A stretch of 26,285 bases of DNA, taken from NCBI GenBank assembly GCA_964058805.1, contig CAXKVV010001332.1, positions 1 through 26,285 on the forward strand, written 5' to 3'. Made by a program: the position numbers and the translations under genes. A model generated the notes under the pieces. That model was not told where the DNA came from and made no database searches. It was given only the letters and a program-made list of their open reading frames with translations. Below are positions 1 to 8,260 of this stretch, piece by piece (the stretch's first letter is position 1; each line of letters begins with the position of its first letter). This DNA is from Schoenoplectus triqueter (lineage: Eukaryota > Streptophyta > Magnoliopsida > Poales > Cyperaceae).

Positions 1-3000
1 TCCGTTCTTTAGGGCCTGTTCAAATATCCGAGCTGTTTTATTTCTCAGAAAAGAGTATGGTTTACTCTTTTTGACCTTGAGAGTTTGCATGACAGTCGGT
101 TGCTTAGCTCTCGTTCCTTCCCCCTTTGATTCATCTACTATAACAATTACCCGTTTGCCGCTATCGGGTGCTTGTTTTTCGGGGGTCCCGGAACGGGGTT
201 CGCTCGTCACTTCCTTGAGTAGCTCGGAATTATAGATCGCGGTTTGCAGGTTTTCAATCATTACCATAATTTCATTGTGTTGCGTCTTGATATCCTGCAT
301 CACTTCCCATTGTTCAGACACCTCTCTTCTGTTATTTTCAACTTGGTGCCTTATTTCATCGATTGCATTCCAGACGCGACCTTCAAAATTTTCCCGCCAT
401 GAGCGTTCTTCGTTTATAGGCCTTGGCCTAACCGGGTTATCCCTTCCGCTACCGGGTCCCGTGTTGATCATATATGACTCCTCACTTTCATTATCTGTTT
501 CGGGCCCTTTATATGACTTCTTGAGGATGTGATAAATGATCTCTTCGTCAGACTCCTCTTCCCAGGGTTGACGATCATGGCCAGATTCTTCTCCCGAGGT
601 GGCATCGCCCGGGTTGCTGGAATCTTCGGATTCTTCTCCCGAAGTTGCCTCTATGATCTGAATTTGAGGGGTGTTGGCAGGCTTAAAATTGAAAATGACC
701 TCCTCTTCAGAATCACTTGCATTGATTTCGCTTGGTTTTATTTGGGCCTTATACGCAGCCACCTGTTTGAAGCGGAAGGTTGCTTCTTCACCCGACTTCC
801 TTCCGGGTCTTTGGGCTCGAGCACCTCGGGGTTTAATATTAAATTTGACCTCTTCTTCTTCTCCGGATGAGGTATCAAATTTAGGGCCTTTATTGAAGGG
901 TTTCTGACCTGCTTTTGTCATTGGCCGGCTCGGCGCCACAGCGGATTTAGGCAGAAAATACTGGGCGTCATTGAATTTAATCTCATGCACCCCGAATGGT
1001 TTGACATCTCCGTCAATTCTCTTTTGTTTACCATTCTCAATATATTTCAGGCACTGGTGCAGAGTAGAGGGTATGACCTGATTGCTGTGAAGCCACGGGC
1101 GACCCAGCAACGCCCGATAAGAGGTTTCAGCGTCAATGACATAGAATTTAGTAGGCGCTCTTAGGCTTCCGCATTGCAGGTTCAAAGTTATAGCTCCCAG
1201 GGCCTTTTGGGAGTTTTGATTAAAGCCATGAATAATCACCTTTTCATCAGATAGATTCTTCACATCTAAGGTGATGGTCTTTAGGGTTTTGAGCGGCATG
1301 ATATTGATCGAAGACCCTACGTCGACCAAGATGCGGCCAATCTTTTGCCCTCCGCAGTTTCCGGTAATGTATAGCGGGCGATTATGGTCGACGGTGCCTA
1401 TCAGGAGGTCATCGTCTGTGAAATTTATACAGGCGGCCCGTTTGGCGGTGAATAGGGCTTCTTGCATATTTTGCTCTACGAAGTATGACTTGTACTTCTC
1501 GGGATCTTGCAAGGCCTGAATTAGTACCTCCCTTAGATCTTGTGACATCATCAATGCGTCAAATATGCTTAATAGCGCTGGAATCTTACGCAGATGTGCC
1601 AACACATTATATTCTTCGCCCGTCGACCGGGTCTTTTCTGGGTTCTTGCTCGGATTCTCGACCTCTTTACCTTTATTCAGGGCCTTATCCTTTCCTTTAT
1701 CGGAATCCTTGGGAGCTTGTCTCTCAGGTATATAAGTCCCGGACCGGAGCACGGCTTTGCATTCTTCGTTCTTGGTCCCAGAGGTGCTTGCTTCCCCTTC
1801 ATCATTTGGGAAGAACATCTCCTCTAATGTTGGCATATCTTCGTCGTGAGAAGAATATACCATATTGCACGAAGCACCCCAGATCTCTTCGCTTTCTTCT
1901 TTATTTATCTCTTCATCTACATTTTCCTTCTTTTGACCTAGGGTTAGCTTCTCCCAGTCTTCTTTGGAGATGAAATGTTGAAGGGTGATCACCTCAGGAC
2001 TACCCTGCTCGTACTCTTCAATCTTATTCTTTTTGGACTTATTGTTTCTATGCTTCTTTTTCTTCTTAAGAACCTGGTTTTGGCTCTGGTCCACCTTATA
2101 ATATACCCTGGGTTTTGGTGGGACCACTGGCGTGATATCGTCTTTCCATTTCATGCCAGGTTCTTTCTTGAGAGCTTTAAGCATTTTAATCGATTTCTTC
2201 GATAGGTGCGTAGTCCATTGTTCTTCCTGGTCTTCGCTTAACTGGCCCGGGACTTTCTCTTCCTCATGAGAGATCGTGTTGGCCTGCTCATGGGCTGATG
2301 GGCTTTGCAAGAACCCTTTAGGTAAAGTAATTTCACCGTTCTTATACGCCTTCTCGACCCAATCTTTGAAGACCCAGCAATCTTCAATTGAGTGCCCTAT
2401 TATTCTGTGATATGGGCAAAAGTTGGGTTCGTCCGATTTATCGGCATCTTCCGGGCGTTTACTGGCCGGCAGGGTTAGGCCGTTCTTCAGTGCCCCTCTG
2501 AAGATTTGGGCAACTTTATCTTTTCTGAAGGAGTACGGTTTAGATTTCTTTTGTTTGAGAGATTCAAAACTCCGTGAACTCCCTCCTGGATTGGGCCTGG
2601 GTCCCTTGTTGTAATTGTTGCCATTCGTGCTACTGCTGCCGCCTTGGGTGTCTGCGTTGGCAACCATCTTGTCCTTTAACGAGGTGAATGCCACTTTAGT
2701 CTCGGCTCGGGCTCCTCGTTGCGGCCTATTATTCATAAAGCTCGGCACGGTGTGTGGTGACATCCTTTCCATATTGGATACCGATCTGAGCAAGTCTTTA
2801 AACGTGTTGACCTTTGTCACACCAAGAAGCATGCCCATCCACCCGTCAATGTTTTTCATGATTAGGTTGACGGCCTCGTCTTCAGTTAATGTGCGGTCGC
2901 ATTTGATGCTGAGGTTCCGCCATCTATTGATAAAATCTGTCATTGACTCCCCTTTCTTGGGTTTAGTGCTTGCCAGATCGGCTATGTTTATTTTGTCAGA

Positions 3001-4821
3001 CACCATGACAAATCGCGCCCTGAACGAGTCTGCCATCTCGTCCCAGGTCCTGATGCTGTTGTTTTCTAATGAATAATACCATTGGAAAGCGGTTCCCACT
3101 AGGCTCTGAGGGAATTGTCTTAACAACAGTGCATCATTGCCGCCCGTGTTACCGCACGAGGCTACAAAATGGGCCAGGTGTTGTTCGGGGTTCAGGTCTT
3201 TATTGCCTTCCCCGGAGAAGGTCCTGAAGCGGGGGATCACATACCCTTTAGGATATTCTTCCAAGTCGTATATGGCAGGGTATGGATGTCCACAGTTTTT
3301 GACAGGAGGGATAGCGTATCCACCTCCAGCTATTTGCATTTGCTGGGCAATCATGGCTTGAATCTCCTTCCGGGATATTCCCGTTGGTTCAGCCTCCACT
3401 TCTATGGTTCTATGTGGATGGGGTTTAGAATCGACAGGTTGTTTCCCCTTATGATTGCTTTTGGTACTGTGGACCCCCTCTTGACGGGAGCTACCAGCTT
3501 TGAAATTGGCGTCTTGTGATTCTTGTAATGACTTAACCGCCTTAATCAATTCTTCATTCTGCTTTAGCATGGTAGCGATTAGCTCCCGTTGCCTAATCAG
3601 CTCTTCATCCCGTGCCTCGATGTGGCCTTTTAATATTTCAATTTCATCGATAGGCATTTCAGGACGTGCTTCAACGTCATCTTCGTTGTCGAAAAGATCA
3701 GGGTTTTCATTATGGTCTTCCCCTTCCCTGCTATTGCCTTCGGGGTTGACTCTCTTGGGAGGTCTCCCTTTTCTACCATTATTTTTGTTGGTATTGGTGA
3801 CGTGAGCTTGATTAGGCGGGGACTGGTCATCCTGGACCATATTCACCTCTCCATCAGTATCTGGGTCAGTGTCGTAGCTTATACTGATGGTGTTGACTGA
3901 GAAGTGCTCTTCATAGCGAGCGGTTCTTCTTTTCTTCTTTGCTTGGTCAGGGGCAGTTATTTTTAGGTTATTGAGTGGTATTCTCGAGCCTAATCGGCTG
4001 AATACACTCTTTTGACCCAAGCGGCTAAACACACTTTCGGACGGAGCGTTGGACCTGCCGGCCTTACTGGGCTGGGTTTGAGACTGGGGTTTTATTGGCT
4101 GGGAACCCTTCGGGACCCACACCTGCTGGACGCTAGGTGTTGCCTTTGGTATAGACCTCCTTGTGTTCAGAGTGGAGGCGATGGCTTGCGGCTGAGCCAT
4201 GCCTTGAGATTGGTTGGGGCGGGAGACGTATCGTCTCGACCTAGCGTTTTTAACGCTTCTCCTCTGTTTGAGGACCCTGTGAGCCTTGTAGATGGCTTCT
4301 GCAGGGGTTTGAGACTTGTCCTGGCGGCGCTGAGGCCTTTGAGTTGGGCGAGGTGTGGGCTTAGGCACCTCCCATGCCTGGCGGAGCTGGCCTGTGGCTG
4401 AATTCTTAGCCACTATGCGGAGTGCCGTGAACTTGTTAGAGACCGGGATGGCTGGCCTAGCCACCAGCTGGTTCTGGTATGCATCCAGGGCCCTCTTCCT
4501 GGACGCTTGAGAGTTGTGGGCAGTTTGGGTTGCTGCCTTTGGGGCTGTCTTTTTAGACGGGCGCCTTCTCCTCTTTGGGGAGGCAGTAGGAGAGGCCATG
4601 ACGTTGTTGGAGATGCCCTTAGGAGTCAGGGTGATTGAGTCCTCCTCCTCGTCCTGAATAGAGATCTGGACGGTCGCGGGAGTGAAGGCGGCCACTGGAG
4701 CTGGGCCGTAGATGGTAAGTTCTTGCGGGATGGTCCCGAAGAACATAAAGAGCTTGCCTTCTGGGCTCTGTGCAGGTGTGACAGTGTAGGGAGCAAGGTT
4801 GAAGTTTCCGAAGAATGCCAT
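1..4821 (-). CDS. Ty3/Gypsy Gag-protease polyprotein, runs off the left edge
   Basis: Minus-strand frame from ATG at 4821 (first in-frame ATG after a TAA at 4849-4851) to base 1 with no stop: 1607 codons, still open. In order: a basic, Pro/Gln-rich N-terminal region (residues 1-330) that I do not recognise; a coiled coil (about 389-437); a retrotransposon Gag core (about 520-670, with AFQWYYSL and FVMVSDK stretches); a CX2HX4HX4C zinc motif (C802, H805, H810, C815); an aspartic protease with active-site DVGSS (D1167) and flap-side GRPWLH (G1240); an acidic linker with repeated SGEE/SDSEEE blocks (1290-1440); then from about 1584 a second KKSKPYSF segment. Reverse transcriptase, RNase H and integrase would lie left of the window. 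The GRPWLH plus PSTLHQ arrangement is typical of plant Gypsy proteases. The total absence of stops over 4.8 kb suggests a young, possibly active copy. Finer lineage (Tat/Ogre-like) is inferred. Confidence 0.92.
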   Translation of the reverse strand, partial: MAFFGNFNLAPYTVTPAQSPEGKLFMFFGTIPQELTIYGPAPVAAFTPATVQISIQDEEEDSITLTPKGISNNVMASPTASPKRRRRPSKKTAPKAATQTAHNSQASRKRALDAYQNQLVARPAIPVSNKFTALRIVAKNSATGQLRQAWEVPKPTPRPTQRPQRRQDKSQTPAEAIYKAHRVLKQRRSVKNARSRRYVSRPNQSQGMAQPQAIASTLNTRRSIPKATPSVQQVWVPKGSQPIKPQSQTQPSKAGRSNAPSESVFSRLGQKSVFSRLGSRIPLNNLKITAPDQAKKKRRTARYEEHFSVNTISISYDTDPDTDGEVNMVQDDQSPPNQAHVTNTNKNNGRKGRPPKRVNPEGNSREGEDHNENPDLFDNEDDVEARPEMPIDEIEILKGHIEARDEELIRQRELIATMLKQNEELIKAVKSLQESQDANFKAGSSRQEGVHSTKSNHKGKQPVDSKPHPHRTIEVEAEPTGISRKEIQAMIAQQMQIAGGGYAIPPVKNCGHPYPAIYDLEEYPKGYVIPRFRTFSGEGNKDLNPEQHLAHFVASCGNTGGNDALLLRQFPQSLVGTAFQWYYSLENNSIRTWDEMADSFRARFVMVSDKINIADLASTKPKKGESMTDFINRWRNLSIKCDRTLTEDEAVNLIMKNIDGWMGMLLGVTKVNTFKDLLRSVSNMERMSPHTVPSFMNNRPQRGARAETKVAFTSLKDKMVANADTQGGSSSTNGNNYNKGPRPNPGGSSRSFESLKQKKSKPYSFRKDKVAQIFRGALKNGLTLPASKRPEDADKSDEPNFCPYHRIIGHSIEDCWVFKDWVEKAYKNGEITLPKGFLQSPSAHEQANTISHEEEKVPGQLSEDQEEQWTTHLSKKSIKMLKALKKEPGMKWKDDITPVVPPKPRVYYKVDQSQNQVLKKKKKHRNNKSKKNKIEEYEQGSPEVITLQHFISKEDWEKLTLGQKKENVDEEINKEESEEIWGASCNMVYSSHDEDMPTLEEMFFPNDEGEASTSGTKNEECKAVLRSGTYIPERQAPKDSDKGKDKALNKGKEVENPSKNPEKTRSTGEEYNVLAHLRKIPALLSIFDALMMSQDLREVLIQALQDPEKYKSYFVEQNMQEALFTAKRAACINFTDDDLLIGTVDHNRPLYITGNCGGQKIGRILVDVGSSINIMPLKTLKTITLDVKNLSDEKVIIHGFNQNSQKALGAITLNLQCGSLRAPTKFYVIDAETSYRALLGRPWLHSNQVIPSTLHQCLKYIENGKQKRIDGDVKPFGVHEIKFNDAQYFLPKSAVAPSRPMTKAGQKPFNKGPKFDTSSGEEEEVKFNIKPRGARAQRPGRKSGEEATFRFKQVAAYKAQIKPSEINASDSEEEVIFNFKPANTPQIQIIEATSGEESEDSSNPGDATSGEESGHDRQPWEEESDEEIIYHILKKSYKGPETDNESEESYMINTGPGSGRDNPVRPRPINEERSWRENFEGRVWNAIDEIRHQVENNRREVSEQWEVMQDIKTQHNEIMVMIENLQTAIYNSELLKEVTSEPRSGTPEKQAPDSGKRVIVIVDESKGEGTRAKQPTVMQTLKVKKSKPYSFLRNKTARIFEQALKNG

Positions 4822-4937
4822 TTCCTGCAAAACAAAAACACTTGAAAATTATTAGTCATTTTAGCACATAGAAGACCACTTGTATCTCTTAACTATTCTA
4901 TTTGCCTCTCTCTTTCAGAGATAAGAGGAGAATCTAG
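4822..4937 (-). promoter_or_regulatory. Leader of the Gypsy polyprotein with acceptor-like site before the ATG
   Basis: On the minus strand this lies between the proximal primer-binding-like site and the ATG. A pyrimidine-rich tract followed by TTTTGCAG ends at 4825, four bases before the ATG, and looks like a 3' splice acceptor, so the leader may be spliced. No donor is certain. Bases 4871-4922 form one arm of an inverted repeat with 5344-5397. Confidence 0.4.
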
Positions 4938-4955
4938 GTCCCACCGGGCGTGCCA
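4938..4955 (-). other. Primer-binding-like site, proximal copy
   Basis: The minus strand reads TGGCACGCCCGGTGGGAC. It begins with TGG, as a site pairing with a tRNA 3' CCA end should, and lies just downstream of the presumed LTR end (...GCACA then GGATC). I recall similar TGGCACGCCCGG blocks just after plant Gypsy 5' LTRs. The cognate tRNA was not determined. Confidence 0.6.
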
Positions 4956-5083
4956 GATCCTGTGCGACCCTTTTTCGCGCGCCGCCGCACCGCCGCCGGG
5001 CGATGGGTTCTGCGGAAGAAGGACACGGAGATCCCCCCTAGATATGCATCCAAAATCTTATGTTCCCTGAGTTTATTTTGATA

Positions 5084-5101
5084 GTCCCACCGGGCGTGCC
5101 A
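5084..5101 (-). other. Primer-binding-like site, distal duplicate
   Basis: Identical 18-base copy of the site at 4938-4955, 146 bases further into the element's 5' end. It is followed on the minus strand by TATCAAAATAAACTC rather than by the leader, so only one of the two copies is in the normal context. Confidence 0.55.
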
Positions 5102-5426
5102 GATCCTGTGCGACCCTTTTTCGCGCGCCGCCGCACCGCCGCCGGGCGATGGGTTCTGCGGAAGAAGGACACGGAGATCCCTCCCGAGCGTGCATCTGTA
5201 TGGGTGTCGGCCGATTCTGCCGATTAGAGATATTTGGATGCACATTCAGGGGGTTTTTAGTGATTGTGAGTTCTTGTAGATTCCGGTGGGCGCAAGCCCC
5301 CACCGTTAATTACCCTGGGCTACGAACCTCGAGGCACCTCTGGATCTTTGAAAGAGAGAAGCAAATAGTATAGTTAAGAGATGGGCAAGTGGTCGTCTAA
5401 GTTTATAAAAATGAATCTACGGAAGA

Positions 5427-6015
5427 TGAACCTACCAACAGACCGGTTCAATCTAGGGAAGACAAAACCTACAAACAGATCGGTTTTATCCTATGGGGGA
5501 CGAACCTACAAACAGACCGGTTCAGTCCATGCCTCCTCGAGATGTAACCTTACCAACAGACCAGGTTAATCTCTTCATAGGGGGCTTGAGGTGAGTCTAC
5601 ATACAGACCGACTCGACCTCCGTTGATCTAGAAGATAAACCTACAAACAGACCGGTTCAATCTTAACTAGTCAACAACCAATCACACAAAATACAACTCG
5701 AAGCACTGAGCCGGTTGATCTTGAGGTTGGTGAATCAGGAGAAGGGTGGATATGGCCCACGTATTTCTTCTCACCGATCTTCTAGATCATGAATTCGTAG
5801 CACTAAGCCGATTCATAAACCTAGGAAACACAATTGCACACAATGTCAAACCTGAAGCGCTGGGCCAGTTCAACATTGAGGCATGTGTAAGTGAAGGAAC
5901 CTACCTACAGACCGGTTCACATTCACTGTTTTGTGGATGAATCTACCAACAGACCGATTCAATCTCACATTCTCGGGGAATGAGTAGGGAGACAAACTCG
6001 TCGACGGACGAGTTT
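5427..6015. repeat. Array A: short inverted repeats with a constant 12-base loop
   Basis: At least eight copies share a 12-base loop of the form TACAAACAGACC, with 4-6 base arms that differ between copies but stay complementary. Arms: TGAACC/GGTTCA (5427-5450), AAAACC/GGTTTT (5464-5487), GAACC/GGTTC (5502-5523), TAACCT/AGGTTA (5545-5568), GAGTC/GACTC (5593-5614), AACC/GGTT (5638-5657), GAACC/GGTTC (5897-5918), TGAATC/GATTCA (5938-5961). A related 9-base-arm palindrome with a different loop is at 5994-6015. Between 5700 and 5870 a second loop type (about GAAGCACTGAGCC) also has matched short arms. Confidence 0.85.
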
Positions 6016-6035
6016 AGTCTTGCCAGCTCAAACGG

Positions 6036-6262
6036 TCATGAATTACTTGTTCATGACACCGAGTCATTAAGATGTCACTTCGCTCGGACATCGTAATGTT
6101 CTTCATCTTCAAAGTCGACATATCTCTCCATGCTGATGTCGTAGCTTTGGTCAATCTTCAACGAACGTCAAGATGTTCTTGTCTCGACTAATCATTCTAC
6201 GTGTTGCATTACTTGTGCAAAATTACTATGTAGCCCTACACCCCTTGTGTGAGCGTATTCAA
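6036..6262. repeat. Array B unit 1 of a 227-bp tandem duplication
   Basis: This unit and the next both start with a palindrome of loop TTACTTG (arms TCATGAA/TTCATGA at 6036-6056), followed by GATGTC/GACATC arms (6071-6092). It ends with a CTACACCCCTTGTGTGAGCG stretch that recurs at the end of the next unit. Confidence 0.8.
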
Positions 6263-6770
6263 TCATGAGTTACTTGCTCATGGCAGCGAGTCATTAAGAT
6301 GTCACCTCTCTAGGACATCGTAATGTTCTTCTTCTTCAGAGTCAACGTATATCTTCATGTTAATATCGTAGCTCTGGTTATTCTTCATCAAACATCAAGA
6401 TGTTCCTGTCTTGATGTATCTTCTCAGGTCGCTATCGAAGCCTTAATCTTCTCACGTCAAGATGTTCTTGTCTCAACGTATCTTCTTCATATTACTATCA
6501 AAGCCTTAATCTTCTCACGTCGAGATGTTCTTGTCTCAACGTATTTTTATTATTATTCATCAAATGTCAAGATGTTCTTGTCTTGACATATCTTCTCATA
6601 TTGCTATCAAGTCCTTAATCATCCTACGCCAAAATGTTCTTGTTTCAACGTATCTTATTATTATTCATCAAATGTCAAGATGTTCTTGTCTCGACATATC
6701 TTTCTAAATATTGTGCAAATATTCATATGTGGCTCTACACTCCTTATGTGAGCATGTTTATTCATTTCTA
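6263..6770. repeat. Array B unit 2, expanded by internal palindromic repeats
   Basis: Starts with CATGAG/CTCATG around the same TTACTTG loop (6264-6282), then GATGTC/GACATC (6298-6319). It then expands into about six copies of a TGTTCTTG-loop palindrome near 6392, 6455, 6515, 6564, 6625 and 6672; a seventh, near 6168, is in unit 1. Two are perfect 9-base-arm palindromes with different arms: ACATCAAGA/TCTTGATGT (6392-6417) and ATGTCAAGA/TCTTGACAT (6564-6589). Others have 1-3 arm mismatches. Confidence 0.8.
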
Positions 6771-6811
6771 AAATGCACAAAGTCCATCATTCCTATTATG
6801 AAGATATATTC

Positions 6812-6814
<3 letters not shown>

Positions 6815-6845
<31 letters not shown>
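6815..6845. repeat. (ATT)n microsatellite
   Basis: About ten uninterrupted ATT trinucleotides at the edge of the AT-rich block. Confidence 0.9.
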
Positions 6846-7990
6846 TTATTTATTCTATTTATCTATGTAGAAAATTATTTACAAAAATAATGGAAAATGG
6901 GTAGCTATTAACCTAGAATTTTATTTATACTTTTGGGATTTTTATAATAGCTAAAATAGTAGAATTTTATTTTTATTATTTCTAAACTCTATTTATTCTA
7001 TAGAATATCACTTACTAAAAGTAATAGGAAATAAAATGGCTATTTTTCTTTATTTGTATTTTTAGAATGTTTATAATAGCTAAAGTAATAGAATTTTGTT
7101 ATTATATTCTATTATATTGAAATACTATTCATTATGTAAGAATCATTTACAAAATTAAAAGGTGATTAGTTATACTATTTTACTATCATTATTTTTATTA
7201 TTTATTATTTTTTTTATTTTTAATATCTATAATAGCTAAAAGAAATCATTACTAATATTCTATTTTATTTATTATACTATTCATTATATCTATTTTTATT
7301 ATTTCTATTTATTATCTATAGAAAAGTATAAGATTTTTTATTACTAATTGAAAATAGTCATAAGAGATGAAATTCATTATGTTTTTATTACAACTATTAT
7401 TTTTATTACATTTTATTCATCAAAAGTATATATTTTTATATTTGTAAAGAAATACAAAAGAAATACAATTCATATTATAAAACTATATTATTATTCTTTA
7501 TTGTAAAAGAAAATGTATTTATTACCATAGTAGTATATTTTGTATATTTTGTGCTATTTATTTTTATTATTCTTTTTACAGAAAATATCAATATAATATC
7601 TATTATTATATATATTTTTTTATTTACCAAAGAATATAGCTAATCTCACTTTTATTATAGCATATTACTATCATCATTATTATTTCATGGAAAATCACTT
7701 GAAAAATCATTAAAATATATCTAGTTATTATTTATGATTTTTATTTGTATTTTTGGAATTTTTATAGTATTTAAAATGACAAGTCAAAGCTAGGTCAACT
7801 ATATCAATATATGTAATGTATTTTGCTTTTAAATTGTTTTATCATGATTATATCTCTAAAACTGGAATATTATTGTATAGAAAAATAGTATGAAAAATAA
7901 GAAAATTTTAGAAACAAATTTGAGTTAATTTGGAGTTCAATAGCATTTTCAAATCATTTATTTACCCTATATTATTACTATTCTGTTATT
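6846..7990. repeat. AT-rich block with degenerate tandem units
   Basis: No coding signal on either strand. The anchor ATAATAGCTAAA recurs at 6944, 7073 and 7229 (spacing 129 and 156), each time preceded by a TTTTGGGATTTTT-like stretch. A more diverged relative lies near 7740-7770. These look like decayed tandem units of a non-coding repeat, possibly part of an LTR. Confidence 0.55.
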
Positions 7991-8008
7991 ATTTAATTAA
8001 TGGGCCTA

Positions 8009-8260
8009 ATCTGGGCCGCCAGATCTGCTCCAAGATTAGCAATCATCTTTCATTTAACTATGTTCTTATCTGGGCCGCTGGATCCGTCTCAAGATTAAAC
8101 CATACGAGATATAAGGCCCAGATTCACTCTGCATCTTTATTTAAAAAACATCGTTTTATTCTAATCGTCCGATCTCCTCAAGATTCGCATGCGCGCGTCA
8201 ATATCTGCGCTGCCACGATTTTCTGACTCTCCAATCAACGTAGGCTCCAAGATTCGTGCT
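8009..8260. repeat. Direct repeats around CTCCAAGATT
   Basis: TCTGGGCCGCCAGATCTGC-like and TCTGGGCCGCTGGATCCGT-like blocks (8009 and 8069), each ending in CAAGATTA, are 60 bases apart. Weaker relatives ending in CAAGATTC lie near 8179 and 8249. The block has no open reading frame I can assign. Confidence 0.6.

Larger units (their letters stand above)
4938..5196 (-). repeat. Tandem duplication of LTR end plus primer-binding region (period 146)
   Basis: Bases 4938-5035 and 5084-5181 are nearly identical for about 98 bases, with weaker similarity to 5050 and 5196. Each copy has the primer-binding-like site, a GC-rich block (cgcgcgccgccgcaccgccg) and a GAAGAAGGACACGGAGATCC end. Bases 5051-5083 separate the copies. 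The duplicated segment spans the expected LTR/internal boundary. Confidence 0.85.
4871..5397. repeat. Inverted repeat enclosing the duplicated primer-binding region
   Basis: The arms are 4871-4922 and 5344-5397. The reverse complement of the left arm matches the right arm at about 46 of 52 positions with one 2-base gap, including the shared block tagttaagagat. The roughly 420-base loop holds both primer-binding-like sites. It could fold as a long-range stem in a transcript covering both arms, or mark a past inversion. Confidence 0.8.
4961..6780 (-). mobile_element. Presumed 5' LTR of the Gypsy element, outer end unresolved
   Basis: The minus-strand LTR is inferred to end at GTCGCACA (4961), five bases before the primer-binding-like site. 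The 3' LTR lies outside the window, so the outer end cannot be fixed; 6780 is where the palindromic repeats stop. Inferred order on the minus strand: a U3 of palindromic repeats (6780-5420), a TATA-like TTTTTATAAAC at about 5401-5411, then R/U5 to 4961. The duplicated boundary at 4938-5196 makes the inner end ambiguous. Flanking target-site duplications were not identifiable. Confidence 0.5.

Noticed and set aside
275..3900. Many plus-strand reading frames of 60-160 residues
   Set aside because: They are antisense shadows of the minus-strand Gag-protease frame and show no domain.
5427..6700. CRISPR-like array
   Set aside because: Repeats are diverged palindromes with irregular spacing in plant LTR DNA; no cas genes, and spacers are not unique sequences of constant length.
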